Assembly: GCA_026027325.1 (NCBI GenBank)
Contig: JAMSLZ010000006.1
Coordinates: 930,001-994,000, forward strand
From: Actinomucor elegans
Lineage: Eukaryota; Mucoromycota; Mucoromycetes; Mucorales; Mucoraceae
Reading direction: 5' to 3'
Length of the DNA stretch: 64,000 nt
In this document: positions 18,385 through 30,578 of the stretch, piece by piece
Numbering within the stretch: the stretch's first letter is position 1
How the letters are laid out: every line of letters starts with the position of its first letter
Translations under genes and position numbers: made by a program
Notes under the pieces: model-generated
The model's database searches: none
Seen by the model: the letters and a program-made list of their open reading frames with translations, nothing else
Told to the model about the DNA's origin: nothing

Positions 18385-21142
18385 ACTGTAGCATTGTAAA
18401 CGACTGGTTTCGTTTACATATCTTGTAGTATTCCTTTTGTAACTCATACCTCAATAAACCATTTGGCTTAAACCACTTGATGTGGATTTGCCTTTCATCA
18501 TTCGAATTACTTTACTGGTCTTTTCTTCATTTGTTCCAGTTTTCACAATAGATTTTAATATGAATACGTCAAACTCGAATATCTAATTTGAAAATTTAGT
18601 ATATAACTTTATTAGACACTAAATACACCAAACAACACAAAGGTTTCCAGGACAAAAATAAACCAAGTTTTGCTACTATTTTTTTATTAAGATTCTAACG
18701 GACGCGCTATTTCATTTTCTATCTGAAATATTAATGAGGCGATTTTTTAATAAGATTGACCGAGAGACCTATAGATCACTAAAATTGGACTATATGAAAT
18801 AAATACACCTTATAGACAATGTATAAAACGCATACTTATTGAGTTTGATCCAAATAATAATTCTAGTAGATATTATAGTGCATCATTCATACATGAGCTA
18901 ATTATCAAATATGACCATAAACCGGAATCGACCAAAGACTATAGAGAGGTTAAAAATGTGGCAAAGATACTCCCAATTCCAGAAAACCAAAGGCATGCCT
19001 TTGATCCTAGGTCATATATTTTTTATGGCACGTAAAGAGGGGAAATATGGTCTGCAAATAGTATAGTATATCTACCAAAGTATCAAAATTTAGCTGCTTT
19101 ATTCTACAACATATTCCAGCTTAATGCCACACTTGATGACTATTACCTGTTCAAATTGAGCCATTGAGTTTACTAGAACTTTTATTTAGTTCAAGTTTAA
19201 TAAACATTTTACATTTTAGGGATTGACTGCAAAGAGTAAAATCTAGTTATATTGGTCTATATACTTCTCAGTCTATCCAGGCCAGATATCGCATCTAGCC
19301 TGTATTTCCTGAGCAAAATGAGCATCCTCATTTATTAAGATCTTCACTTCACTGTATTACGATCATTTTTTGTATTAGATGATGAGCATAGTGGTTCTAT
19401 CACCAAATGTATAGTTTTTTGAAAACAAATTGGTCAAGAACAAGCTTAGTTTGGTCATTTCATTGGAATACTCTTTCATTTGAATTAACTAAACCTGAAT
19501 AATGCGAGCATAAGAGGACCCGGAAACTTCAAAAAAAAAGAGAGAAAAGTACCTGAAGATAGAATGCCTGTTTCTAAAAATACTACATCTGGCCATTATA
19601 TGCAGTTCATTAATGATATCCATAATATCTTTAATGAATTTCCTTAATCGCAAGGATCTTTTTCTATTTCCAAGAACAACGATGTAATCTACGCACCTCC
19701 AATATTCAATTTCTTATCCAATTCTAAAAAGAAAATACACATCTATGTATCTTCCTATTTATTTACCAAAATTTAACTTCATTGAGCAGTCCTGGGCTAT
19801 CGTAAAGTGCAAGGTCAAACAAAGTAAGTTTAGTGACGTAGAGACACTCAGTTAAAGGAATAGTAATGCTAGTGAAGTGGTACTTGTTAAAAATCGTAAT
19901 AATTTCATTCAACATTCTGTAAATCCACGAGAACTGTCAAAATAAACGTATGACTATCTTGTAATATCTACATTGCATGTGTGTAAAAAGAGTTTAAAAG
20001 CCTGCACTAAATTAGTTAATTGACAAACACCACGAATTAACGGTTTAAGAGTCTCTTAACAAGATACTTAGCCTTTTGTTTCTTTCTATTTCTCTTTATA
20101 TAGCTATAGTGTAGATGCCTTATATGTTCTATTTTCTTGATATTATTCTTAAATATGTTAAAATCCATTATTTTGCTTCAATAAAGCCTCTCCATCTTCA
20201 TACACTTTAGCTTTTTTTATTGCCACATGTTCATATATATAATATATATATTGTCGTTCAATAATATTTATATTTAATTGATTCTAAGAGCTATGATATA
20301 AGTTTTATTACAGATAAATAAAGATAAATGATCGCGATTTTTTTCTCTTTTTGATATGTTTCTTTTCCCAAAATAACACTGGATTCCACTATGAAAAAGT
20401 TAGATCAAACCGCTAAAGTAAACTTTTACCTTCATTTTTATCAGATTTAAATTTAACTATTTGTCTTTATGTAGATTATGAGAAGAAACTAAATGAATAA
20501 AATTATCTAATAGGGAAAAGAGGATATATTTTTAATACATGATAATTGATTTACCGATATGTGTTTTTTGCGAGTTTATAGAATGCGGTTGTAATAATTA
20601 TTCTTGAGCAATTTTATGGTTTATACAAGGAATCCAAGGCGGATAAAAAAAAGATGATTAGTAGTATAATCTCATAATAAGTGCTTGGATACAACTGATA
20701 TTAGTGTAAGGCCACAATTAAGCAAATTTTTTTAAAGCAATATTCCTTTATGCGTCATACTAGAAAGGTGGCAACACCGACTATTTAAAATACTAATGAA
20801 TAACGAGTTGTTAAAACTTTGGATTATAAAACTTTATTTTGTATCTTCTATAAAAATATTTAATGTATTCTAATCTTTTTTATAGAAAAAAAAACGAAAA
20901 CTTAAAAGCCAAATCGTAGATTATGAGAGTCGTCAATTCTAGAGGCAATAAACAGAAAATACATCAGGAAGTTCTTAGATTTATGTAAGGATTTCCTTAT
21001 TCACATTTATAGTTCTATTTATAAGCATGGTTATTGTGATTAGTCTTGATTTACATGTCTACTAGCCAGTCCTATGCTCAATAGACTACATTCGCTTTCT
21101 GCATCCTTCAGGGGGCGTTTTTACGGGCTTTCAGATAGAAAG

Positions 21143-21174
21143 AGGGAATTTGCATTCCCTCCATGTTTTTTTTT
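21143..21174 (+). other. hairpin followed by T run
   Basis: GAGGGAAT (21143-21150) pairs with ATTCCCTC (21155-21162) around TTGC and is followed by CATG and a T-rich run. The resemblance to an intrinsic or Pol III-type terminator may be accidental. Confidence 0.5.
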
Positions 21175-22059
21175 GTTTAATCTTTGTTTCGTAAACCAAA
21201 TCATGAAGTCTAAATGAAAAAGAGTTGGGTTTCAATTTTCAATGAGATCAATAATCACAAATCAATCCTAGGCTTCATTATATAGATTAATGTATACTAT
21301 GAGGCGTGATATAGGCTTTTTTGTGGTCGGGGATTATGGTTTATATTAACAAGTGTATTATATTCTTTTACTATGGTGCTTTTAATTCTGATATTAAGAA
21401 ACACATTCACATCCCACTTTCCTGTGGTTTATTGATCCTGAATTAACCTCCAGTTTCAGTTTATAATGTAAAGGAAAAGTAATCCTGTTAACTTCAGCTT
21501 ATATTTCGAAGAAAACTTCAAATTGAAATTCTGGAAAGGACTTACGACATCAGTATTTTTACACTGGTAAATCAAATCTTTGTTATTGCAATGTCTTTTA
21601 TACATGTGTGTAACATGAGTATTAAATTCATCTTTTCCTCAATGTCAGAATCATTTCTTCCTTGAGCATCGAGGAGCTTGATTGCGTTGTGGGAGTGTTT
21701 GTTACTGCTCACACACTATACTAAGATAGGTTCAAGTCTGTCCCCATAGCCAAAATGCCCTTAAGCACTATTGTAAAGATCTCTAATTAAATATCAGTTG
21801 TGCCTCTTCTTTTGATTATAGAATATGATTTTAGTTTATTACAAATGAAGTTCGTGAGTAATAAAGAATATATATTTGAAATAATCACCGCATTTCAACT
21901 CCCAATAACAAAAAAAAATCTATTCAAGGAAGTGACATTGAAGGATTAGTAAATTGTATAGAAGGTATAAAGATAAATAATTAATATTGTTGAATTAACA
22001 ACTTCTAAATAAATGCCATTGCACTAGAAATATGTCTCAAACATTAAGAATGAAATTGA

Positions 22060-22353
22060 GAATACACTGAATAAGATGATCACTATCACCGAAAAATTGA
22101 AGGCTAGTTATGATATTGTCATCACTGCGCCAGTTTCGTGGCCTAGAAATAATGATCTCTTATTGAAAAAAGAAGACGAAGAGGTTCAAAATGATATTAT
22201 GAAGAAAAAGAAGATGACGACAAAGGTGATTAAGAAGGTCTCGAAAAAGATGGCATTAATGCTTAATACAGGAAGAACAATGGTGAGATAACCAGGACAA
22301 TGAAGACAATATCAATAATGTAGAATATATTGACGATATCGAGGATATCGAGT
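22060..22353 (+). pseudogene. decayed acidic/Lys-rich coding sequence
   Basis: A run of protein-like sequence across frames. It starts with NKMITITEKLKASYDIVITA and becomes Asp/Glu-rich after the middle, ending in an EYIDDIEDIE tail before TGA. Several stops and frame changes break it. No family recognised; it could be the end of an old transposon ORF. Confidence 0.3.
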
Positions 22354-24179
22354 GATTGAAGTGATTTTTTTTTACTTCTTGTTATTTTCTACCTATTACT
22401 TTTTGTCTATCACACCTTATCTTACCTTATCATTCTACATATATTTTACTATTATTCTTTCATTTAGCTACTTAAAATAGCTCATTATATTGTATGCATA
22501 AGTAGAAGTTAGATTGAAAATTTGCATAGGTACAAACCAAACCGTTTATTTATATAAGTAAAGATTTATTAAGGACATCGTCCAGGTACTACTGGTGAGA
22601 TTGAATCGCAAAACGCTAGGTACAATAACTGAGATCTAGTTCTTTAATATATCCTCTTACTTGTCAATTGCGATAGACCTAGTCTATATGGAGTAAATGT
22701 ATTGCTATTTTATTGACTCTTGTATTATTGTTGAAGAGTAATGACAATGATAAGTAGTGGTTAACCTATCTAGAAACCTGATTAATTACGCATGGTTGGT
22801 TTAATCAGTAAAGCTTTGTCGAGAAATCAATCAATCACGCAGTTGAATAGCTTTGTAAGACAGTGTATCGGATTAATAACCTTTGAATATATGCAGGAAT
22901 AAGGTAATCAACATCATTTAAAATAATTTACTATATTTTATATTTTCTTAATAAAATTTAGCAAAGGTATATAGCGAAGTTATTAAACTATAATGAATCT
23001 CAATAAAATTATAATGAAGTCGCCTGTATTAGATTTTACAGATTACATTATTTTTAGTTCGAGGTGTGAAAGCATTCAAAATGCATAGCAGATACTTATA
23101 TGGGTCTTAATAAAGAACAGCTAAAAGGGCTTCATTGATTGAGGTTTGTGTTGAGTGGTGACCTACTAAGGGTTATTATAAGTGATACAAATTTCTAGAT
23201 TTACTATCTGTGTGTTAGGTATCATTTTAGCTTGTCTTTCAGGCAGTCTTCCAAGCAAAAAGCTTATGAGATAACTCCTAAAAAATATAAAATATTGCAG
23301 CTTACATGGAATGGCTGATCGTAGCTCATAAGTTTCGATTTAGAGATTTGACAAAAATATTAAAAGCTATTAAATATTTTTTGAATCTTATTGACCACGA
23401 TGCATAAATTATTATCTTCTGATCTATAGTTGTTATTGAAGAGAGGTGCTTCATAGGCAAGGTGGCTACGAGGCGCAGCAACCATGCATGTATAATGCTA
23501 TGTCCAGATCTTTTGAAGCATAATGTCTATCAATATAGAGTTGGTGGTTCTCGTATTTGTGAGGTAGCTCACCAGACTCTGGGTCATTACAGACAGGCTT
23601 AGAAGAGCAGAGCTCCCCTTGTTTCATCCAGGTTTAGGAAGGTTATAGGCAGAGGCAGCTGATCCAGTATGCGCATCCATAGAGTACTGTTATAACGGCA
23701 ACCTAATTGGGAAGTGAAAATCAACCTTTTCTGATGCTGAGTAGTAGATTTGACAAATTGGACTAACATGTAATATTGGGCTATATAGTGCTTCCACCGT
23801 CAATTAAGCATTTCATTTGGTCCAATTAGGGACTTAGTTCCAAGTCACAGTTTGTAAAAATGACCTCTTCAGGTTTATTAATTTGTTATCTTTCTAAGCC
23901 AACAGAGTTTCTTTTGTTTGACTAGGTGATACGTTTACCATATTATAAAAAACACTTTGCTGCTGAGAAGCCTTATCTATGAAGTTCTACTTTCTAAAGT
24001 GTATGTTGACACTGAGTAATAACTTATCCATAGTGCTTAACACAATTTTGAGTGTTTCACTATATGACTATTTAGACTACAATTGTAGTTTGGTAACTGT
24101 GTCTTTGGATTATTACGATCCATTCATAATGATGACTCACAGGCATAGCTTGACTAGAGACTATATATGCCGTAGTAAA

Positions 24180-24396
24180 TGAGGCGTGACGTGGTGTAAG
24201 ATTTGTGCGCAGCTATTAGAGCAGCTAGTAGAGACGCAGACGCAGATGTCGCACCAACGATTCTTGATGTTACCTAGGTAATAGCGTCATATCAGGCCCG
24301 CACGAGCCTATACATTCGGACTTTGTAATCGGCTGTTGCTAGGTCGACTTGGAGTTAACTGCGGCTTTATGCTCAGCATTATATTCGCCTCATGAG
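24180..24396. repeat. possible short inverted-repeat element
   Basis: A ~215-bp block, less AT-rich than its surroundings, begins AATGAGGCG and ends CGCCTCATG (8-bp inverted ends ATGAGGCG/CGCCTCAT). Another ATGAGGCGTGA occurs near 21299. No clear target duplication, so a MITE call is tentative. Confidence 0.25.
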
Positions 24397-25240
24397 CCAA
24401 GTATTTTCATTATAAGTAAAATTGAAAGTTCATTTGAGGCCTTATAGGTAGTTGCATTATGTGCTTGTTTGAATAACTGACTCAATGCATTCATTATCAT
24501 CGATTAAAAATGCATCAATGTTGTGCATTTGTGAGCGTTACACGTTTATTACGATTATAGAGTCCACGTTTAATCAAGGCATTTCGTTCTATTCGAACTA
24601 ATAAATTTACATTAATCAAAAGACCTAATTCATTAAGGTCATTCCTCGGCTAAGCTTTCGTTTCGCTTGAATAGCGATCACATAGATCCACTGACTGTTT
24701 AACCGATGTTTTGACAGTAACATAAGAGAGTCGTAAAATGAATGTTTATATATATAAAAAAAAAAAACTCGAATGATAAACAGACATCAATACCATATAA
24801 AGACGATTGTTACCGGTGCGCTATGTTTGTATAGTCATTCCATTACTGCATCCTAATAAAGAATCCGCCACCTTGAATGGCTGAATGAAATACGGCTTAC
24901 TATTTGTTCACTATCGTTGCACATATAGCATAGAAAGGGTGTACGCTATTCATATTCCCATTTCCTCTTACCCCGCAGTGATCTACAGTAAAAATGTCTA
25001 TCTATCAGCTGGACCTTGGCGTTTAAAATACTGTATGTTACATCATAAGTTGCCATTATACCTGCTCTATCATTTACTAAATGGAGCATCCGCACCATTA
25101 AGATCTGATTTACCTATTAAAGTATCACTTTATATCACTTTGACAATGACCCTTATCTTTTCTGTAGCGCAGTAATTCGCTTGGCTTTTCGGGATTTACC
25201 GATTCACGGTAATGACTCAATTGGCTTTAGTTCTTTTAAA

Positions 25241-25248
25241 TATAAATA
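25241..25248 (+). promoter_or_regulatory. TATA box, WWE-like copy A
   Basis: TATAAATA 81 nt upstream of the ATG at 25322; a pyrimidine-rich leader lies between. Confidence 0.65.
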
Positions 25249-25321
25249 GAGTCTATTCGGATCAGGCCTATTTTTTTTCTTACACTCAATCACTACCATT
25301 TATTTAATTTAATTATATACA

Positions 25322-25531
25322 ATGGCTACTCACAGACACTGGAGAATTTCATACGGTTCTCAATGGCTTCCGCTTGATGATACCACAGCGAAATGGGTTG
25401 ATTACTTATGGTCCCGCCATCAGAGCGGATACATTCAATCATCCACGTTCCAAGGTCCCGTCTACATTGATTTCGACAACAACATGGCTTTACTTCATAA
25501 CAATGTATCCTACGCTATTGCTTACCGTTAA
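25322..25531 (+). CDS. WWE-like microprotein, copy A
   Basis: 69 residues, one exon, no signal peptide or membrane segment. The pattern W-x5-GSQWLPLDDTT-x7-LW-x5-SGYI-x-SSTF-x-GPVYIDFD-x2-M-x-LLHNN-x3-AIAY aligns with the WWE fold: first Trp, Gly-x-Trp-x-Pro, a helix, then Tyr-x-Ile-Asp-Phe-x-x-Met and a final basic end. In classical WWE domains (Deltex, RNF146, PARPs) this fold binds ADP-ribose or poly-ADP-ribose. The Gln after Met and the Arg residues used for iso-ADP-ribose are replaced here (Met-Ala-Leu-Leu, Ala-Ile-Ala). Only this copy ends in Arg rather than Cys, and only this copy is on the plus strand. Four more intact homologues lie within 23 kb. Role unknown; the domain call is mine from pattern alone. 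Confidence 0.7.
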   Translation: MATHRHWRISYGSQWLPLDDTTAKWVDYLWSRHQSGYIQSSTFQGPVYIDFDNNMALLHNNVSYAIAYR

Positions 25532-26671
25532 ACGCCAACCTATACTTTTACAAAGATATACCTATTAGGTTTTCAATTCGTACATATCCACACACATACC
25601 TCAATTATACCTATATACCGCCCTATACTCACTGTCAATTCCCCCAATTTAACATCGTTCAGGTTTACATCTGTTCAACAAGAAATCCCCTCTTTTACTC
25701 ATTCGAATACTTAAGGTCAATGCCTAAGTTACAAACAAACTATGTCTCCAATATGCCTTTTACTATGTGACCTTTCTTTTTTAAATAATTCGTTTATGCA
25801 ATCACACACCTTTCCCTCCTTTTATTTTAAGCGTGGCTTTAAAAACCAATGGTGAAGAAGTATAATCTTCTTCATTTGTTCAGACGTATAAATCAGAAGA
25901 CAGTTGTATTAGATATTTACATTATATATCCCCACAACGAACTTGTCATTCATAAGCTGTAGCAATGCTTTTTTTTTCAAGTATATTATATATACATATC
26001 AATAAACTTATTAAATGTTATACCTTTACAATACCCAACACAACATGTGATACTATACCACTATAGCCTCAGTCCCCTTTTCACTTGTTCATAATACGTG
26101 ATTTGAATGTACTTGAGTGGCACTTGGAACAAAGTGGCACAGCCGTTTAAGAACTTTAATCACACAAATCATCCCTTTCTTTCTCGATAGTACCTTTTCT
26201 TTTTTGTTTACCATTATATACCATATACTTTAGCGAATATATTTAGGAGCGAAACTGGTCAATGGATTTACAGTAAAAAATAAACTCTTGTGGATCTCTT
26301 CGGATCAAGTGTTACAAGTATGCATAGCTGAAATCTCTAAGGTTTCATGACACTTCAACCTGATTAACTACAAACACTTTTGCCATCCCGATTTATACAG
26401 ACACCAGAAAAAATACTGTTTCTTACATGGTGGAATGCTTTATGTAAGACACACAATGACTTTAACTTTTTAGAATATCATTCTTTGTGAGACATCATGA
26501 TGTAATTGGCTCAGAGGTACTTCAATCATTTCTTTTTTATTGGCCGACGATAATTCAAACTGCAGCATTATTATAATAATAATTTTTTTTTTTTTTTTTT
26601 TTTTTGCACTTACTCCAATATGCCCGCTAAGGCAACTTCTGGAATAACACACAAATCTATAGCCCCCGAGA
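25532..26671. other. intergenic, copy A 3' flank
   Basis: 1.1 kb AT-rich, nothing coding. A T23 run (26583-26605) stands directly before the LINE 5' region. Confidence 0.5.
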
Positions 26672-28069
26672 TCGTGAGCTAATATATATCGAACCACCAG
26701 CAATAACAAAACCTCTCTACTATGTCCTTTAACCGCTGTAGAGTCTAATCACACTTCCTCACCCGGGCTTGTTGTGATCCCAACACCCAATCCGTTCCTG
26801 AAAGGCACCATTCCGAAATCGGTCTTTGTTGACATTACGAATATCGAAAACCAAACGATCTTCTTTCAAGAGCTTTCAGCTGCTTGCAATAAGAATGAGC
26901 ACCTCTGGGGCTTAGCTGAGAAACCTCGCCTCGATGGACGTCGCTTATTTGCGGAATTCCTTTTATCAGCAGTGATGACCGACAAGCTCTGTACTGAAGA
27001 CCTCAAACTTCCATCGTTCGAAAAGATATTCTGGGGCTTCTTTTCTCTTTCGAGTGATTCCGAGATTTTGAAGATCTCCATTACTGGCCTACCTCGCCAA
27101 TATGGCCGCTTACATGGGGGTACGGCGGGATTGAAAGCCGGTATGATTAGGAACCTGTCACCCTATGGACATATCGTTGATTATGCGTTAATTTCAGGTA
27201 TCTCTGATACCTTTACTGGTCGGGGTTATGCTGTTCTGGAGGCGCCTGACCAACGCTCCATGAATAGTAGTAGCTCCCTGATTCCTAAATTACAGCACAC
27301 AATACATTGGCAGCCTGTGTAACTCTCAATTCGCCCTTCTGTGCAAAACAACGATTATGCAGATGCGACCACAGTGTACGCTAATTGGTCCTCTATGGAT
27401 CCATATTATCGATACTGTCATAGCCAAGATCATGTTCTCGCTGATTGTGAAAAGCGTTTGAGCTCTATTATCTGTTATAATTGCAATGTGTCTGGACACA
27501 TCTCTCGTTTTTGTCCTCGTCGGAACACTCCTATTGCTGGTGTTTCGAATAAACGTAGCCGTGAAGCTCCATCCAAAAGTACAGAGGGTGTTATAGGCGT
27601 TACAATTATCCCACCTATTGCTGATGCCGCGACATCTATCACTACACCAACTACTGACACTATGACTACTGCTCCAAGTTTGAATGATGATAAAGTCGTT
27701 AAGACGTCCTACCCAATCATGCCTGTGTTTACTTCTGTCCATAGGACACACCTTCAAACTAGATTGAATGATGAGAGTAATAATTCAGCTTCACCTGCTG
27801 AACAATCATTAAGTAGATTACTAAACGAAGACATTCGTAAGAATGATTCTGGATACTCCAATTACAGCTCTCCTATAGTTTGCAAGTATTTCAATTTATC
27901 TGGCCATCAGCGGACTAACTACAAAGACTGCTTGAAGAACCCTAAAAATATAACCAAGATTCTTTCAGTCAATACTGAGCAGGATCATGTAAATACAGGG
28001 CTTGGTACGGATATGGCTACGGTGGATACTGGGAGCACGAACAATTCTCAGAGTTTAAACAGCCTCTAA
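26672..28069 (+). pseudogene. LINE ORF1 (RRM-like, CCHC) pseudogene
   Basis: One frame is open from about 26672 to 28069 except for TAA at 27320-27322. The N-terminal part has an RRM-like fold (ILKISITGLPRQYG .. NLSPYGHIVDYALISG .. GRGYAVLEAP), as in ORF1p of plant and fungal L1-like elements. After the stop come zinc knuckles: the first reads YRYCHSQDHVLADC, with Tyr where the first Cys should be, and the second CYNCNVSGHISRFC is a canonical CX2CX4HX4C. A third, CKYFNLSGHQRTNY, is degenerate. No ATG begins the frame. In living relatives ORF1p coats LINE RNA. The loss of a Cys and the stop show it is not functional. Confidence 0.8.
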
Positions 28070-28082
28070 GACATATAATATC

Positions 28083-30263
28083 ATGGATTTAAATTCTCGC
28101 TCGGCTTATATTAATACAAACAGTATATCTTCAGATATGCGTCCCTCTACTTCGGTTATCTCTTCAAATATATCCTCTTCTGATGCATGCTCTCTCTTTC
28201 TGGTATTTCCTTCAGAATTGGAACCCTTAATTGTCACAGTTTGCGTCCAAAATTAATGGACTCAACTACCAATGCTGAATTCATTCGTTACTTCCGTACT
28301 AAAAAGTTCGATATTCTTGCTTTACAGAAAACTCATGCCAAGACACCTGAATTAGAATTCTTATTCCATACTCAATTTCAGGCGCCTGACAGAATTTGGT
28401 CTCCTCACTGCGGTATTGTTTCTTTTTCTCCAGCTTTATCCTTTTCCAACACACATTATAGTGGCTGTGGTCATGTTATCACTACTACTGTCAGTCATAG
28501 TTCTGAACTATTCGACTCACAAGAAAGATTCACTTTTTTGAAAGATATAATGCTTCCTCTAAATGGTTCACCATTATTGCCGATTAACCCCTCCCGGCAC
28601 ATCCTCCTGTGAGGCTTGCACTATTCACCACCGCTCCGCGGCCGCCGTACTCAAGAACCAAAAGTTTGGCTATATTACCTAGCACGCTCCTTTATTAAAA
28701 GAATGATGTCTACTAACGAATCAGCACCAATAATCTTCATCCGAGGCAACCAACGGTTTAGCATCGATTATATCTTTCTTTCCCAAAACTTGACCTTATT
28801 CAGAACGACTAGTCAAGTAACATATATTACTCCTGTCTGGACCGATCACCTTCTCATACAAGTTCGTCTCCATCTTCTCCCAAAGATTACGGTTGATTCA
28901 ACCAAAAAAGTCGATAAAGGACTTTGGCGTGCCCATCCCAAGCTAGTTTCTGATCCTGCCTTTTGTTATCGTCTTCATGTTGCCCTTTCACAAATTATAG
29001 CTGGTTCCATATCAGGTTATCCTACATATTTGAAATGGGAAGATTTAAAAGCGGTTACCAAATATATTGCAGTCTTATTCACGAAAGAAAGCCTACACAC
29101 TTGCTCGTGCCAAAAAACTGCTTCATTTGAAACATACTGGATTATTATCTCAACTTACCCGTTCCCCGGATCGTATCAAAGCTATTCAGCCGTTACTTCA
29201 GGTGGTTGAAGGACAATTGGCCTCAATACAATATTATCACGCTGAAACTCTTGCTCTTAGGACTGGACTCCGCTGTCGTGAGCTGGGTGAGATCTCGGCT
29301 GTATATTTAAAACGGACAGTTCAACAAAGATCAACTCATCATCTCATTCCTTCATTGATTCACCCTCTCAAACTGGTGTTTTGAGTACATCTAAAGAAGA
29401 TATGTTAAATGCCGCCTCAACCTTTTACAGCAAGTTATACTCCCCCAAATGATATCGATCAATCTGCTATTGATTACTTACTAGAAAGTATATCGGATTC
29501 ATTATACTTGTCATCTGAAGACCAGAATTTCCTTGAAGCCCCTATCACCTTTGATGACATACTCGAAGGCGTCGCACGATGCCCATCATAAAGTAATCTT
29601 GGTGAAGATAGTCTACCATATGAAATACTTCAACCGGTCATCAATCATTCCGACTGTCGTGAAACCACTCTTGCAGTCTTCAATGATGCACTTTCCTATG
29701 GCATTTCCCCCCTCCCCCATCTTGGCAGGTTACATGTGTCTCTCTATTACCAAAGAAAGGCGCTTTATCAGACCTTCGGAACTATCGCTCTATTTCTCTT
29801 ATTAATACTGACGCTAAGGTTTTTACTAGAATCCTCAACGCTAGAGTTACTAGTTACGTGGAGTCATTAATCAATCCCTATCAAACAGGTTTTGTTCGAG
29901 GACGTTTTATTGCTGATAATGGCCTTCTAATGAAATTAGTTATGGAACATGCTCGCAACACTAGATCTTCAGCCATTGGACTTATCTTGGATCAAGAGAA
30001 AGCATATGATCGTGTCCACCCAAAAGTATTTGGAACAGGCATTACTACGTTTTGGCTTTCCATCTATTCTAGTAAATAGTCTCTTAGTTTTATTCTTTGG
30101 CATCTCATTGAGGTTGAATGTCAATGATTTTCTATCTGACCCGGTCCCTCAGCTAAGAGGACTACGCCAAGGAGATCCCATCTCACTAGTGTTGTTTAAT
30201 CTGGCATTTGAACCCCTTTTACAAATATTATTATTAAACAACATTTTATTAAAAGAGATATAA
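28083..30263 (+). pseudogene. LINE ORF2 (endonuclease-RT) pseudogene
   Basis: Starts at ATG 28083 (MDLNSRSAYINTNSI), 14 nt after ORF1 ends, and shifts frame near 28190. The endonuclease begins FRIGTLNCHSLRPK; the catalytic Glu of the LQET motif is Lys (LALQKTHAKT). The middle of the endonuclease is lost near 28590-28740, and the C-terminal IDYIFLS .. TDHLL motif is at about 28755-28850. The RT part is scattered over three frames: LRNYRSISLINTDAKVFTRI, NPYQTGFVRGRFI, then LILDQEKAYDRVHP (first Asp), then GLRQGDPISLVLFNLAFEPLL. Sequence ends at about 30263 before YxDD. Confidence 0.82.
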
Positions 30264-30578
30264 GCTAGCTATGGCAAATGCACAAGCACTCCAATAAACA
30301 TATGAATGATATCCTATTGACAAGTTAATCATACATTATATAGTGATAGTTATCTTTACCCTAGGGCCTCTTATCTATTATTATGGCATATTAATAAAAA
30401 TAACGCCAATACCAAATAAAGCTGGAAATAATTGAATAGAATAGAAAGCAAAAAAAAAGATGACAAAGTAAAGGCATTTAGAGAATGTTACTCTATTTTT
30501 TGAATAAAAATCATCCTTAGAGGATTTTGAAGATATTTACTTTTTTTTATATAGCAATTATTTACACTAGTTATTGGT
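30264..30578. other. intergenic
   Basis: Short AT-rich spacer between the LINE relic and the coiled-coil pseudogene; nothing recognised. Confidence 0.5.

Larger units (their letters stand above)
18385..25321. other. 6.9-kb gene-poor AT-rich region
   Basis: Beginning of the gene-poor island. I see no intact gene. Contents worth noting are a hairpin followed by a T run (21143-21174), a decayed acidic coding stretch (22060-22353), a short protein-like stretch with stops (about 23450-23650), a repeat shared with 45.56 kb (23738-23790) and a less AT-rich block with inverted ends (24180-24396). Confidence 0.5.
26672..30263 (+). mobile_element. dead L1-like LINE, copy 1
   Basis: A non-LTR retrotransposon relic. 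ORF1 (RRM-like fold plus CCHC knuckles) precedes ORF2 (AP endonuclease then RT). It carries at least one nonsense mutation in ORF1, several frameshifts in ORF2 and an internal loss in the endonuclease. It stops before the YxDD catalytic block of the RT, so the 3' third is missing. No poly(A) tail or target duplication was recognised. Confidence 0.85.

Noticed and set aside
24885..25175. 96-codon open frame upstream of WWE-like copy A
   Set aside because: No counterpart upstream of other copies and no recognisable domain; probably chance in AT-rich DNA.
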